Source: Oscarella lobularis (taxonomy: Eukaryota > Porifera > Homoscleromorpha > Homosclerophorida > Oscarellidae). Taken from it: a stretch of 64,000 nt of DNA. The stretch's first letter is position 1, and every line of letters begins with the position of its first letter. Where the stretch lies: assembly GCF_947507565.1 (NCBI RefSeq), contig NC_089186.1, forward strand, positions 496,001 through 560,000, read 5' to 3'. Below are positions 11,280 to 21,072 of the stretch, one piece after another. The notes under the pieces were generated by a model. It did no database searches. It was not told the origin of the DNA and saw only the letters and a program-made list of their open reading frames with translations. The position numbers and the translations under genes were made by a program.

Positions 11280-11450
11280 TGGTTTTGTCTTCTTAATTAT
11301 ACCCCAACAAGTGCGTGTTCTCGGCGTTTCCTTCCAGTTTGCGCAACTGTTACGGTATCCGTCTAATTATCTTGACTAATGCAGCTAATCCTCTCCTTCT
11401 TTTCCTTCTTCCGCTTTAGTTTTTTTAGAGGCCCCTTAATCTGCAGCAGT
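11280..11450. other. 3' flank of the channel gene
   Basis: No gene seen. The pyrimidine-rich stretch ctaatcctctccttcttttc lies here. No clear AATAAA was found close to the stop codon. Confidence 0.3.
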
Positions 11451-12117
11451 TGTAATATTACCTACATTAGGCTGGCATCATAAGCGCGGATATCTGGTAT
11501 CGGGCCGGTGCACTCGATCTCCGTAGCTTCTACCCCAGCAATCGCTGCATTGTGGCATTCCGGGAAACACTTGATGCATAGAGCCTGTTATCCGGGCGGC
11601 TCCAACTGCGTGAGCCTGGATAAGAACTGCTTTGTTTGTGGGGCGTGGATAAAGGCGTGGTTGGGCGTAGGTTGCTAGGGCGTGCAGCTGGCTTCGCCAA
11701 ACTGGGCTGCAGTCTCTGATTGGTCACTTAGAGTCATTTGACGTCTTTCCAAACACTCACAATGACGTCAATTGATCAAATGACTATAAGTGACCAATCA
11801 GAGACTGCAGCCCAGTTTGGCGAAGCTAGCTGCTTATTGGCCGACGCCATAGCAACCTACGCCCAACCACGCCTTATCCACGCCCCACAAACAAGCAGTG
11901 TCTCCAGCCTGTTATCCAGGCTCACGCAGTAAGAGCCGCCCGGATAACAGGCTGGATACGAGCTTACTTGATGCATGGCAGACGTCGTAGTTAGAGACGC
12001 GGAACCGAGTTCCCGCAGGAGCGCAGTGCAGACTTTGCTCGCTCTGATTATTTTTGATGAAGGTTAATTGGTGCCGAGACAAAAGGCAGCAAGAGAGACG
12101 ACGGGAATGAACTCGTA
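11450..12117 (-). pseudogene. Family A peptide pseudogene split by a transposable element
   Basis: The minus-strand ATG at 12115-12117 opens MYEFIPVVSLAAFCLGTN and then meets a TAA. Further downstream, cysteine-region homology (PGMPQCSDCWG) lies at about 11500-11568, on the far side of the 386-bp foldback element at 11580-11965. The gene is thus broken both by the in-frame stop and by the insertion. Confidence 0.7.
11580..11965. mobile_element. Foldback (MITE-like) element with 11-bp target-site duplication
   Basis: The two arms are inverted copies: gcctgttatccgggcggctc at 11583-11602 pairs with its complement at 11933-11952, and ctgattggtcactt near 11713-11726 pairs with aagtgaccaatcag in the other arm. 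The arms meet around 11768. The sequence acttgatgcat occurs directly on both sides (11569-11579 and 11966-11976), fitting a target-site duplication; comparison with intact family A genes shows the site was continuous before. An 11-bp duplication is in the range known for Mutator-like elements. No transposase frame, so non-autonomous. Also called a hairpin element. Confidence 0.8.
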
Positions 12118-12775
12118 CATGTTCGGTTTGTGGCGACGGTGGAATGAGGAGAAAGAGCTACTTGCGTTGCTTAAGTGCGATGACGAGTTTCCGTCTCGAA
12201 AGTATCTCTAATGTTGTTGGCACGTCTGGGGACGCTCTTCCCACTGAAGTGACGCCGATCTGTTTTTGAGGCAGCCTACGCAAAGTCGATTTGCGCGCAA
12301 AAGCATGTCTGCAACGTGAGCGCAACGCCACGCGCTGACGCTCGTGCATTTGCCCTGCTTCTGAAGCGAGCAAGAAAAGAAAGCTGTACTCTGCATGAAC
12401 AAGTCTCACTACTTTTTTCCGCTGCAGCGCGGAGAAAAGGAGGTGCACCTGTATAAGCAGGGATAGGGCACGTTTGATTCGCTTGATCGTTGCAGCAGGC
12501 AATTCCTCCAAAGATAAAGTATTTTTATTAATTAATGGAGAGAGATCATGAGGTTTATTGGAGCACGTCCAACTGCCGCGCCGTTATTGAAAAAGATGAA
12601 TGAAGGGTATAGATTCGCTCTTTGTACGCGCTCGGAGACCCAGGCGAATTCTGATGCAACAATAATTTCAACAAAAACGACAATTTTGCGCACAGACAAA
12701 GACACTACATGCAGGCATACAACAAACAGAAATCAGAGTTCACGGGACCATGATCGGCTTCTCAGCTCCTGCTCC

Positions 12776-13021
12776 TCACAACACTCCGCAGGTGCAAGTA
12801 ACGGGACGGCCACGTAGGCCGGTACAGTCTCCGGCGTTTTTACGTCCACTACAGCATTCGCTGCATGATGGCATTCCGGGGTACACTGCCTGGCAGAAGT
12901 CGTAGCCTGAGAGGCAACACCGAGTTCCGTCAGGAACGCACTGCTCGTTCTCATGATCTTGGACGAAGTTGGCCCCGAAACAAAGGGCAGCAAGAGAGAC
13001 GACAAGTATGAACTTGTACAT
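12776..13021 (-). CDS. Secreted cysteine-rich peptide, family A (reference member)
   Basis: An 81-residue frame with the consensus family leader MYKFILVVSLAALCFGA and a mature start NFVQDHENEQ. The mature part has ten cysteines: C-x6-CC-x6-C-x9-C-x2-CC-x8-C-x9-C-x-C, ending TCTCGVL. The CC pairs and spacing recall granulin-like or other small disulfide-rich folds, but I cannot assign a known family. The neighbours are a degraded copy (11450-12117) on one side and AGXT fragment 4 on the other, the same arrangement as at 2091, 5518 and 18088. The intact frame and full cysteine set make this a good candidate for an active secreted peptide. Confidence 0.78.
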   Translation of the reverse strand: MYKFILVVSLAALCFGANFVQDHENEQCVPDGTRCCLSGYDFCQAVYPGMPSCSECCSGRKNAGDCTGLRGRPVTCTCGVL

Positions 13022-13287
13022 GCTTCGTTTGTCGCGACGGTAGAATGAGGAGAAAGAGCTACTACCTTCGCTTATGTTGGCACTCCTAGCTCCTCCAGTG
13101 CAAACGCGCGAAATCCGACGAGTAGACCACAGTCATCTGTCGAGACCATCTATGACGGTTTTTACTCTAGTGGCGGTGATCTGTTTAGCTAATTCCTATT
13201 CAAAGCACTTATTAGGTGCGAGAACCACTGGCCACTGTGGCCAGCCTTCAGCACGCTGACGCCGCAAATAAGCGAAAAAAGGCCAAA

Positions 13288-13693
13288 GGTGCACGAAGCG
13301 TTATGGGAAATGGGAGATGAAATGGGTTTGAAGTGGTTCATCTCCGATAAGGTAGAAAACATGGGTCTTTGGTTATTTATATGTACTTAACTAATAATGT
13401 CTCTGACTGTGAGTCTGCTCACTGTGAGTCTCATTGAAATTCCTCCTCACGTGAAAGACTGGAAATTGATGCTCCAGGACGAGCACAATATAGCGATACT
13501 TGGACGACTGGGCCGATCGTTTGGACAGGTGGTATCCGTCTGAATTGAAAGAAATCGTTTCGATGATATTATTCTCAGGTTTGGAGAGGGGATGGAATGC
13601 CAAAATTGAGAACGCTCGCGATGCTAAGCCAAAGGCATCGGCTACTGTTCTTCAAAGAAATAGTCGCATCTCTAATTTTATACGCACTTGCTG
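13288..13693 (+). pseudogene. AGXT: AGXT 3'-end fragment 4
   Basis: Exon-like pieces match the other copies (MGLKWFISDK; LIEIPPHVKDWKLML; GRSFGQ). A few bases are missing: the YLL triplet of exon 2, and about 10 bases at the start of exon 3, where gagaggggatggaatgcc replaces gagtggggctaatgggatgg. A C-terminal run NAKIENARDAKPKASA ends at the TGA in cttgctga. Confidence 0.7.
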
Positions 13694-14030
13694 AGAAAAT
13701 ATTTTCTCAATTTTTGTCTAATATAAATGTGTCACGTGATATGTCTGTGAGTATTGATCTCCTTTGATCTCCGTTTATTCCAAAAGGAGCGCGTAGGACG
13801 AAGCGTTGGCGTGATCGAATGCGTTTTAGAAGACACTAGAGTCCATTACGTAAGCTCCGGACGAACGGGCCTCTCAAAAAAGGGCGTTTTCCTGTTTTGC
13901 CTACTGTATAGCTTTCGACGGCTTCTTCGCTAGCCATAGCGTACGCGCTTTGGCAAGAACGCGTCTATCGAGAACTACTCATCCTGCCGTCCGGATGGCA
14001 ACGAGCTTGAGCGTCTTTTACATGACCACA

Positions 14031-14063
14031 CCCACCTTCCCTCCGCTTCCTTTATTTATGCAG
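14031..14063 (-). promoter_or_regulatory. Orphan copy of the shared peptide-promoter block
   Basis: Minus-strand reading has CATAAATAAAGGAAGCGG and AGGGAAGGTGGG, matching the block before family B genes. Downstream on the minus strand is the AGXT flank without a peptide frame. Confidence 0.42.
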
Positions 14064-14328
14064 TTACGTCTTCGTTGACGAAGACGAAGTCCTCTAGCCA
14101 CATGCAGCGTCGTCGTTCTTCACCTCCTGCTTTTGGTCTGCTCTCGTCTTCGCGTCATCGAGCGTCGATCAGCCAGCCTCATACATAGTCTATATCCATC
14201 GTTTCCTTTCTAAATTTAGTTGGATAATTTGCGCTCGCGTGCAGTTAGTTGGCTCGCGACTATTATTCGCTAAATTACGGAAGAGAAAGCGAAGATCTAC
14301 GCAAGAAGCGACGGACCGTTTTGAGCAC

Positions 14329-14334
14329 TTTATT
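14329..14334 (-). terminator. Polyadenylation signal AATAAA of the family B gene
   Basis: AATAAA on the minus strand, 51 bases beyond the stop codon of the gene at 14385-14639, within the motif TGTGAAATAAAGTGCTC. The same context follows the plus-strand family B genes (32910, 38708), as expected of a shared 3' untranslated region. Confidence 0.6.
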
Positions 14335-14384
14335 TCACAATTAGGACATGCATACACCCATATACGTATATGTCTGATGCAACC

Positions 14385-14639
14385 TCAAAACGAAGGCCGA
14401 GAAATTTTGATTAGTTGCGGAGAGGGAGAGGAGCAGATGAATGTGAAAGTCGGACGCGATGTGACGGGTGTGCAAGAGCAGACACTACCTGGAACGTTCT
14501 GACAGACATGACTGCACATCTGTTTGCAGTGGATGCGCAGCAGCATTGAGTTTCGCCGAACGCGCTCACCAGAGTTGACGACGACGGTCGCATAGACCGA
14601 GATGAGTAGGACCAACAGGAGAAAGCGTTGTGATGTCAT
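14385..14639 (-). CDS. Secreted cysteine-rich peptide, family B (complete six-cysteine form)
   Basis: An 84-residue frame starting at an ATG (cat at 14637-14639). Residues 1-23 (MTSQRFLLLVLLISVYATVV) are a strong signal peptide, and a basic stretch near GERVRRNS may be a propeptide processing site. The mature part has six cysteines, C-x3-C-x3-C-x7-C-x-C-x11-C, around CKQMCSHVCQNVPGSVCSC. This is the only family B copy in the window that keeps all six. A promoter block lies about 95 bases upstream and an AATAAA 51 bases downstream, so transcription looks complete. Such cysteine patterns occur in defence peptides, but the family is not recognised. Confidence 0.78.
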   Translation of the reverse strand: MTSQRFLLLVLLISVYATVVVNSGERVRRNSMLLRIHCKQMCSHVCQNVPGSVCSCTPVTSRPTFTFICSSPSPQLIKISRPSF

Positions 14640-14731
14640 TGCTGAATCCGTACACGTATATAGTGACCACCGTCAAAGTATCCTATTCAACTGAATGAGG
14701 AGGCACTATACGTATCTCGTAGACTAGATAT

Positions 14732-14760
14732 CACCTTCCCTCGCTTCCTTTGTTTATACT
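14732..14760 (-). promoter_or_regulatory. Shared promoter block of the family B gene
   Basis: On the minus strand: AGTATAAACAAAGGAAGCGA then GGGAAGGTGA. A TATA-like TATAAACA is followed directly by the AAAGGAAGCGA motif. It lies 93 bases before the start codon at 14639, a distance suited to a core promoter. Confidence 0.65.
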
Positions 14761-14939
14761 GTAAGCTTCAATGTTATCTTGGTGCACCTGCGTATATTGT
14801 CGTCAGAGGCGGGAAAGCGCCCGCCATGCAACAGGTAGCTAAGTAATCATTTACGACGTGTACTATATACGTGAATTACATGTAAATTGATTTTCTCACG
14901 TAACTACCAGCACTCTACCAGAGCTTTTTATACTCTGCA

Positions 14940-15350
14940 ATCCGTTCTCACAGTACTGAATGCACTTACCGTTCGATTCGTTTAAATGCGTTAGGGTCAG
15001 TGTCGAAAGTGAAAGCGAGAATGTTGAGTCCGAATAAAGTTCCCCAGGCGTTGTTTCCTACAGTGTTGGGGGATTCAATATTCGGAACGACGGAGACAAA
15101 CTCAGCTCTGTTGAAAAAATATTTCACAGTGACGTTGACGTTGAAAGGGGCCCCAGACTGGGACACAACGTAAACGGAGAATCAGATTCTGATAGCGGCC
15201 CATTTTCAACGGCAACTACACGCACGCAAAAAGTCTAAGAGCACTAAAGTAGACGCAAAGCCTGTCTGGCTTACTTGTTGCTGATTCGAATCCACCTTCG
15301 CTATCGCTTCCTGATTAATCGTCAGGTCCAACTGTTACAACCCACCTTCC
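14940..15350 (-). pseudogene. Truncated copy of the 23.5-kb secreted-looking gene
   Basis: Near-identical to 23500-23930: a last exon with GAPFNVNVTVKYFFN and NNAWGTLFGLNILAFTFDTD, plus the start of the preceding exon (ggattcgaatcagcaac). One base is missing (agaatctgattctcc against agaatccagattctcc), shifting the frame, and at about 15360 the homology changes suddenly to the family A 3' flank (agaaatagacgctacatgc). It has no 5' exons. Confidence 0.7.
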
Positions 15351-16330
15351 ATTGGTGATGGAACTGATAAGGCTAGAGCACAGAAATAGACGCTACATGC
15401 AAACATTTATACGACAAACAGAAGTCAGAGTTAACGGGACCATGATCGGCTTCTCAGCTCACAAATCCCCTCCGCAAATGCAAGTCACGGGACGGCCATG
15501 TGAACCGATACACTCTACGAAAGCCCCACTATAGCATTCGCTGCATGGTGGCAGTTTGGGATACAGTGCATGGCAGCTTGAGAGGCAGCACCGAGTTCCC
15601 GCAGGAACGCACTGCATGCATGCTCGTTCTCACGAACTTGGACAAAGTTGGCGCCGAAGCAAAGGGCAGCAAGAGAGACGACGAGAATGAACTTGTGCAT
15701 GTTCGGTTTGTCGCGGCGGTGGAATGTCTCGTGCAAGCACGCGAAATCCGACGAGTAGACCACAGTCATCTGTCGCGACCATCTATGACGCTTTTTACTC
15801 TAGTTGTGGTGATCTGTTTTATTCTTATCCAAAAGCACTTATTAGGTGCAAGAACCACTAGCCAGCCTACAGCAGGCTGACGCAGCAAAAAGAACGTCTT
15901 CTGCGTCCAAAAGTGTGCACCCCAATCCCGTGCACACTTCCTTTGATCGATTGCTGCATGGGAACAGGCAGGAAAAAAGGGCGCAGCGGGACTGGGACAC
16001 GTTCACCGCATCAATACACGAGACACTTTCAACGTACACACAAGCAACATGCATACTTCTCAACTCCACATCGGCATATATGAGGATATGATACTGGGTG
16101 CTTATGCCACGATCTATGCCGCGAAGAGTACAGAAAAACATGCGATAAAGAAGCAACATCGTCTTGCAGCAGACGTCCGGTGCATGGCGGGCTCGTTCTA
16201 TAATGCGCGCACCTCAGATGATAGCCTTAGTAACGAAGAACGCAGCACGTACTCCATGCAGCTGACGCTTTTGGGGAGAGAAGCAGCTGGTCTCTCACGC
16301 GTCTGTAGGTGATGAAACGGAAGAAACACC
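15340..16330. repeat. Duplicated segment D2, partner at 26330-27300
   Basis: About 1 kb including the family A pseudogene, its 5' flank and the stretch gtgtgcaccccaatcccg to gtaggtgatgaaacggaaga is repeated at 26330-27300 with few differences. The pair shares direction. Only the right-hand copy keeps an intact peptide frame. Confidence 0.78.
15466..15700 (-). pseudogene. Family A peptide pseudogene (frameshifted)
   Basis: The leader is intact (MHKFILVVSLAALCFGA) from the ATG at 15700, but a short insertion containing two gcatg units (cactgcatgcatgctcg against cactgctcg in the sister gene at 26408-26641) shifts the frame after NFVQVRENE. The cysteine-rich part is then read out of frame and ends early at 15515. 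The DNA of the mature region is otherwise nearly identical to the sister gene, so the damage is recent. Confidence 0.72.
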
Positions 16331-16332
16331 TT

Positions 16333-16524
16333 TTAAAAAATCTCTTGCTTAGAAAAGATGTCGTCGAGTTTCTCCAGACGCCAGCTAGCTCCAACGTTTG
16401 CAAAGATATAGATTTGAGCGAAGCCTTTCCACTCAGTCGTACCTTTCTTAGAAACGATGACGAATAAAGGGGGAGGGGGAGTAGTTGCTCTTCCTGCGCT
16501 CTCGGAGACCAGGCAAATTCTCAT
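16333..16524 (-). other. Unassigned open stretch
   Basis: The minus strand is open for about 63 codons and ends TTEWKGFAQIYIFANVGASW, then RLEKLDDIFSKQEIF and a stop. It has no leader and no clear splice sites. It may be a captured exon of another gene. No repeat elsewhere in the window was noticed. Confidence 0.2.
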
Positions 16525-16647
16525 GCAAAGACTTTCATTTCAAAGACAACGACAAAGACAACGACAAATACAAACGACAACAACGACGACAACTACAAAG
16601 ACGTCACATACACATGCGACGTAGAAGTCAGAGTCTTCGGGCCATCA

Positions 16648-17016
16648 TCACATTTCCTCCGCGCAGTAGCAAAGCACGGGCCGTGGGTATAAACCGGTAC
16701 AATCGTCGTAGTACCCACTACAGCAATCATTGCATCGTGGCGGTCCGCCAGGAAGGCAGTTACCGGCGCAGCACTGTTTGCCCGTTTTCACGCAGCACGT
16801 GCATATTCCAGATTTACTGCAGCCTGCTTCAGTTGCGCCGCTGCAGCAGGTGGAACACGGCGGTAAACCGGTAGCCAAAGGACACTTTGGATTTGCTTGA
16901 TCATTGCAGCATCCAGAAGCGCACGACAGACCCTGCTCACTCTGATGATCTTTGACAGTGAAGTTGGCGCCGAAGCAAAGGGCAGCAAGAGAGACGACGA
17001 GAATGAACTTGTACAT
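16648..17016 (-). CDS. Secreted two-domain cysteine-rich peptide, family A
   Basis: A 122-residue frame from the conserved ATG at 17014-17016; the frame is open upstream, but the family start and leader (MYKFILVVSLAALCFGA) decide the choice. The mature part holds twenty cysteines as two repeats of the ten-cysteine family A pattern: the first around GCCNDQANPKC, CSTCCSG and CSKSGICTC, the second around CVKTGKQCC, CNDCCSGYYDDC and LCYC. Single-domain relatives flank it on both sides, so this looks like an internal duplication of the mature domain, made without splitting the exon. The 5' flank is shared with 25902-26100. Function unknown. Confidence 0.8.
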   Translation of the reverse strand: MYKFILVVSLAALCFGANFTVKDHQSEQGLSCASGCCNDQANPKCPLATGLPPCSTCCSGATEAGCSKSGICTCCVKTGKQCCAGNCLPGGPPRCNDCCSGYYDDCTGLYPRPVLCYCAEEM

Positions 17017-17287
17017 GTTCGGTTTGTCGCGACGGTGGAATGAGGAGAAAGAGCTACTCGCGTTGCTTATGAGCCATGGCGAGTTTCCGCCTCGAAAAAT
17101 ATCTCTAGCTTTGTTGCCACTTCTGCGACGCTCTTTCACTAATGTGGCGCCGATTTGAGGCGGGCGAATCTTTCTCCCACCTACAGGCAAGAGCCAGCTA
17201 GCTCTTCCTTCCTTGACAAAAAGATTCCCAGGCCTTGTTCATCGATGGGGACTTCACAAAGCCTCCCCCAGAGGGTCTCGGCTCCGA

Positions 17288-17433
17288 TCGCGAGACCTCG
17301 CCTCTAGAAAAGCGGCAGAAAAGGATGCAAAAGTGTAAACAACACTTTGACGTCATCGAATCGCGAGACCTCGCCTCCAGAAAAGCGGCAGAAAAGGATG
17401 CAAAAGTGTAAACAACACTTTGACGTCATCGAA
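17288..17433 (+). repeat. 73-bp tandem duplication
   Basis: Two head-to-tail copies of about 73 bases, each containing gcggcagaaaaggatgcaa and aacactttgacgtcatcgaa, differing at very few positions. Each holds a TGACGTCA palindrome, a CREB/ATF-type site. The same palindrome occurs widely in this window, so its role is unclear. Confidence 0.75.
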
Positions 17434-17830
17434 TATACCCGACTCGCGCTTTTCTATGCGCGTCTTCACTCGGGCAACAAAGACGACGTATGTTTTTCAC
17501 GAAGAAACGACTCAATTCAGCACTCGATCTCAAGTTCTCCAACTTTTCACTCATTGTAACAGACACCTGCATATGGGCGGGTACGAATCGCGAGCGCTGG
17601 TCCCTGTGGCCAACAGCGCGGCCTCCAACTGCGTCATGCAAATGGCGTGAAGATGAGCATTTTGATGAGTCTGCATGCATGGTCTACAGAACGCTATGGA
17701 CTTGTGCAGATATTCCGTTTTTCAAGCTCCCATCAACTGCGTCAGAGATAAGGTTTTTCAAAGGAAAGCGTTGGCGTGGAGAACAATTTATCGTGAGGCA
17801 ATTCCTCCAAAGATAAAGTATCTCCATTAA
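17434..17830. other. Non-repeated spacer
   Basis: Short open frames on both strands but no leader, domain or clear splice pattern. No function seen. Confidence 0.25.
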
Positions 17831-18087
17831 TGGAGAGAGATCATGCATGAGGTTTTTTTTGGTGCACGTCCAACCGCCACGCCGTTATTGATAAAGATGC
17901 ATGAATGGACTTATTATGGTATAGATTTGCTCTTTGTACGCGCTCGGAGACCCAGGCGAATTCTGATGCAACAATAAATTCGACGAAGACGACAATTTCG
18001 CGCACAGACAAAGACACTACATGCAGACATACGACAAACAGAAGTCAGTTTTCACGGGACCATGATCGGCTTCTCAGCTCCTCCCCC

Positions 18088-18330
18088 TCACAAATTCGCT
18101 CCGCAGAAGCAAATCGGGGGAAGTCTTACCACAATTCTACAGTCTCCGAAACTTCCACCAAAACATTCTCTGCATAATGGAAATGTGGGGTACACTGCAT
18201 GGCAGACGTCGGGGCTCCCGTCGCAGCACTCAGTTCCGGGAGGAAGACTCTGCTCGTTTTCATGATTTTGGACAAAGTTGGCGCCGAAGCAAAGGGTAGC
18301 AAGAGAGACGACGAAAATGAACTTGTACAT
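18088..18330 (-). CDS. Secreted cysteine-rich peptide, family A
   Basis: An 80-residue frame with leader MYKFIFVVSLATLCFGA and mature start NFVQNHENEQ. Eight cysteines are arranged like the gene at 2091-2330 (CC-x6-C-x9-C-x2-C, then C-x9-C-x-C), ending CFCGANL; the pair are the closest relatives in the window and form a sub-group without the first cysteine and the second CC pair. The substitutions between them are concentrated in the mature region, while the DNA outside is almost the same. AGXT fragment 5 follows upstream at 18589. Confidence 0.76.
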   Translation of the reverse strand: MYKFIFVVSLATLCFGANFVQNHENEQSLPPGTECCDGSPDVCHAVYPTFPLCRECFGGSFGDCRIVVRLPPICFCGANL

Positions 18331-18588
18331 GTTCGGTTTGTCGCGACGATGGAATGAGGAGAAAGAGCTACTCTCTTCGCTTATGTTGGCACTCCTAGCT
18401 CCTCCCTTGCAAACGCGCGAAATCCGACGAGTAGACCACCGTCATCTGTCGAGACCATCTATATATGACGCTTTTTACTCTAGTGGCGGTGATCTGTTTT
18501 ATTCCTTTTCAAAGCACTTAATAGGTGTGAGAACCCCTGGCCAGCCTTCAGCGTGCTGACGCCGCAAATGAGCGAAAAAGACCAACGC

Positions 18589-18905
18589 AAGTGCACGAAG
18601 CGTTATTGGAAATGGGAGATGAAATGGGTTTGACTAATAAGTGGTTCATCTCTCGGATAAGGTGGAAAACATGGGTCTTCTGTCTTTGGTTAGTTATATG
18701 TATATGTATGTATATGTAATACATAGAGTCATTCAGGCTGTCCGAAAACACCTGAATGAGTCTATATGTATATTTATGTATGTCTATGTACATGTATATG
18801 TAATGTCTCAGACTGAAAGACTGCCCACCGTGGGTCTCATTGAAATTCCTCCTTACGTGAAGGACTAGAAATTGATGCTCCAGTACCTACTGGACGAGCA
18901 CAATA
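18589..18905 (+). pseudogene. AGXT: AGXT 3'-end fragment 5 (two exons)
   Basis: Exon with ALLEMGDEMGL, interrupted by a short insertion (gactaataa, adding a stop), then the exon with LIEIPPYVKD followed by TAG, and a truncation after the DEHNI codons. The pattern of decay matches fragments 2 and 6, so these three share a sub-type. Confidence 0.66.
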
Positions 18906-19428
18906 TTTTTGTCAATTTTTTTGCCTATGCTTCCTGACGTCTTGTTTGAAAGAGCTGTGTAAATGTGTCACGTGTCTTCGAGATTAATTATCCCATTTGA
19001 TCTCCGTTGATTGCGAAAGGAGCGCGTAGGACGAAGCGTTGGCGCGATCGAATACATTGTAGAAGCGACTAGAGTCCAATAGGTAAGCTCCGATCGAACG
19101 GGACCTCTCAAAAAAGCGTTTTCCTCTTTTGCCTAGCTCTCGACGGCTTCTTTTCTAGCCATAGCGTACACGCTTTGGCAAGAACGCGTCGGGTCTATGA
19201 AGCACTACTCATCCTGCGTCCGGGATGGGATGACAACGAGCAGCTCGAGCGTCTTTTATGACCACACCCTGTAGTGATTACGGGCCCAAAGTGTCAACGA
19301 ATGATGTAGAAAGGTCTTTGTTGGAACTTATACAGGGCTGTGCCGCAGCGAAAGATGAAAGTGCATGCTTGTTTAAATATCGAGGCATGCAATGAGCTAT
19401 TTTTTTCCTAGAATAGACTCATCACTAG

Positions 19429-21072
19429 TAGAGTAGGACCTCGGCTTTCGGACATTCTGCGATTTCGGACGCTCGCACAGCAAATCTAGCCAACCGATTC
19501 TGGCTTCCTATAGCGCATTTTAAAGCCCAATCCCTGCCAGGAAGATGTGCTTGAGCGCGAATCAATAGACCAAACCCTCGTGATTTTATAAGAAGATTAG
19601 CGCGCGCAGGTCAAAACCTCCGCTTTCGGACAACGGTGTCGCTTTCGGACACGCAGGCGTAGCTCAATCAAATTTTAATGTTTCGCCAAGAATTTTTTTT
19701 CACAGAATCCTCTATCATAGAGCTTTCGAACGCAGTAAAGCTTTAGCAAAATGGTCAAGTCTGTCGCCTGCTAAAAATCGACGAACGTACCGACATCGCA
19801 CCTCGGTTTTCGGACACCAGTTATTCCGTTTGCAAAGGCCAAATCCGTTTCTAAAACACTACTCTGAATTTTCTGTAAGGTATTTGAGTCGAATTTCAAA
19901 AGCCGATCGAAAACGAGTAACTTTGCTAAGCAATTGGGCGGTTTAGTGCCGCAAAATGCATTTCTCAAGTTTGCTTTAGTAGCAATAAAACTAAAAATAG
20001 CAACGAAAATACCCAAACTGGTACAGAAGCAAGCGGTGCGAAGAAAAGTCACCCTAAAACTTCGTTTTATTGAAAAAATCTGTCGCATAGAGTACTTTAC
20101 GCCAAATTCATTTGCCGTTCTGATATTAATGGCAACGTCGGAAACATTCAGTAAAAGTACGCCTTTTTACAGTATCTGCCTCTGGAGTGCTCTCCCTAAG
20201 TAGAGCAAGTACATTTTTCGCAAAATCGACTTTCATGAAGGTATCACAGCCAGAGTGTGATACCAAGAATCTGAAATTTGATCTTTATATAGGAGCACTC
20301 AAACTAAAATTCTTAGAACGCAAATTAATAAAATATTAAACGCAGCTTGACGTAGCCTGATCATGCGCTCTTGGCAATATACCATAAACAGACACTACGA
20401 TAAGGTTTGAACAAACTGCATACTTTTTTATTAAAATGAAGTTTTAGGGTGACTTTTCTTCGCACCGCTTGCTTCTGTACCAGTTTGGGTATTTTCGTAG
20501 CTATTTTTAGTTTTATTGCTACTAAAGCAAACTTGAGAAATGCATTTTGCGGCACTAAACCGCCCAATTGCTTAGCAAAGTTACTCGTTTTCAATCGGTT
20601 GTTGAAATTCGACTCAAATACCTTACAGAAAATTCGGAGTAGTGTTTTAGAAACGGATTTGGCCTTTGCAAACGGAATAAATGGTGTCCGAAAACCGAGG
20701 TGCGATGTCAGTACGTTCGTCGATTTTTAGCAGGCGACAGACTTGACCATTTTGCTAAAGCTTTACTGCGTTCGAAAGCTCTATGATAGAGGATTCTGTG
20801 GAAAAAAATTCTTGGCGAAAAATTAAAATTTGAATGAGCTACGCCTGCGTGTCCGAAAGCGACACCGTTGTCCGAAAGCGGAGGTTTTGACCTGCGCGCG
20901 CTAATCTTCTTATAAAATCACGAGGGTTTGGTCTATTGATTCGCGCTCAAGCACATCTTCCTGGCAGGGATTGGGCTTTAAAATGCGCTATAGGAAGCCA
21001 GAATCGGTTGGCTAGATTTGCTGTGCGAGCGTCCGAAATCGCAGAATGTCCGAAAGCCGAGGTCCTACTCTA
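19429..21072. mobile_element. Long foldback element, pogo/Tc1-mariner-like
   Basis: Starts GAGTAGGACCTCGGCTTTCG at 19431 and ends with the exact complement at 21070; a TA dinucleotide flanks each end (19429-19430 and 21071-21072), the usual target of the Tc1/mariner/pogo group. The inverted arms are about 650 bases each (19431-20090 and 20410-21070), separated by a unique middle of about 300. The terminal sequence, with CTCGGCTTTCGGAC repeated in CGCTTTCGGACA motifs, resembles pogo/Tigger ends as I remember them. The arms hold an open frame of about 90-105 codons (KLVQKQAVRRKVTLKLRF on one strand) but no complete transposase. Non-autonomous. Confidence 0.72.

Noticed and set aside
15270-15320. 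GATTCGAATCC resembling a tRNA T-loop
   Set aside because: No acceptor stem or anticodon arm around it; it belongs to an exon of the secreted-looking gene and recurs at 23840-23890.
17347-17816. Overlapping frames in three phases after the 73-bp tandem repeat
   Set aside because: No signal peptide, no splice pattern, no repeat conservation; considered chance.
19771-20203. Frames of about 90-105 codons taken as a gene
   Set aside because: They lie in the inverted arms of the foldback element and appear twice in mirror form; no complete transposase domain could be recognised.
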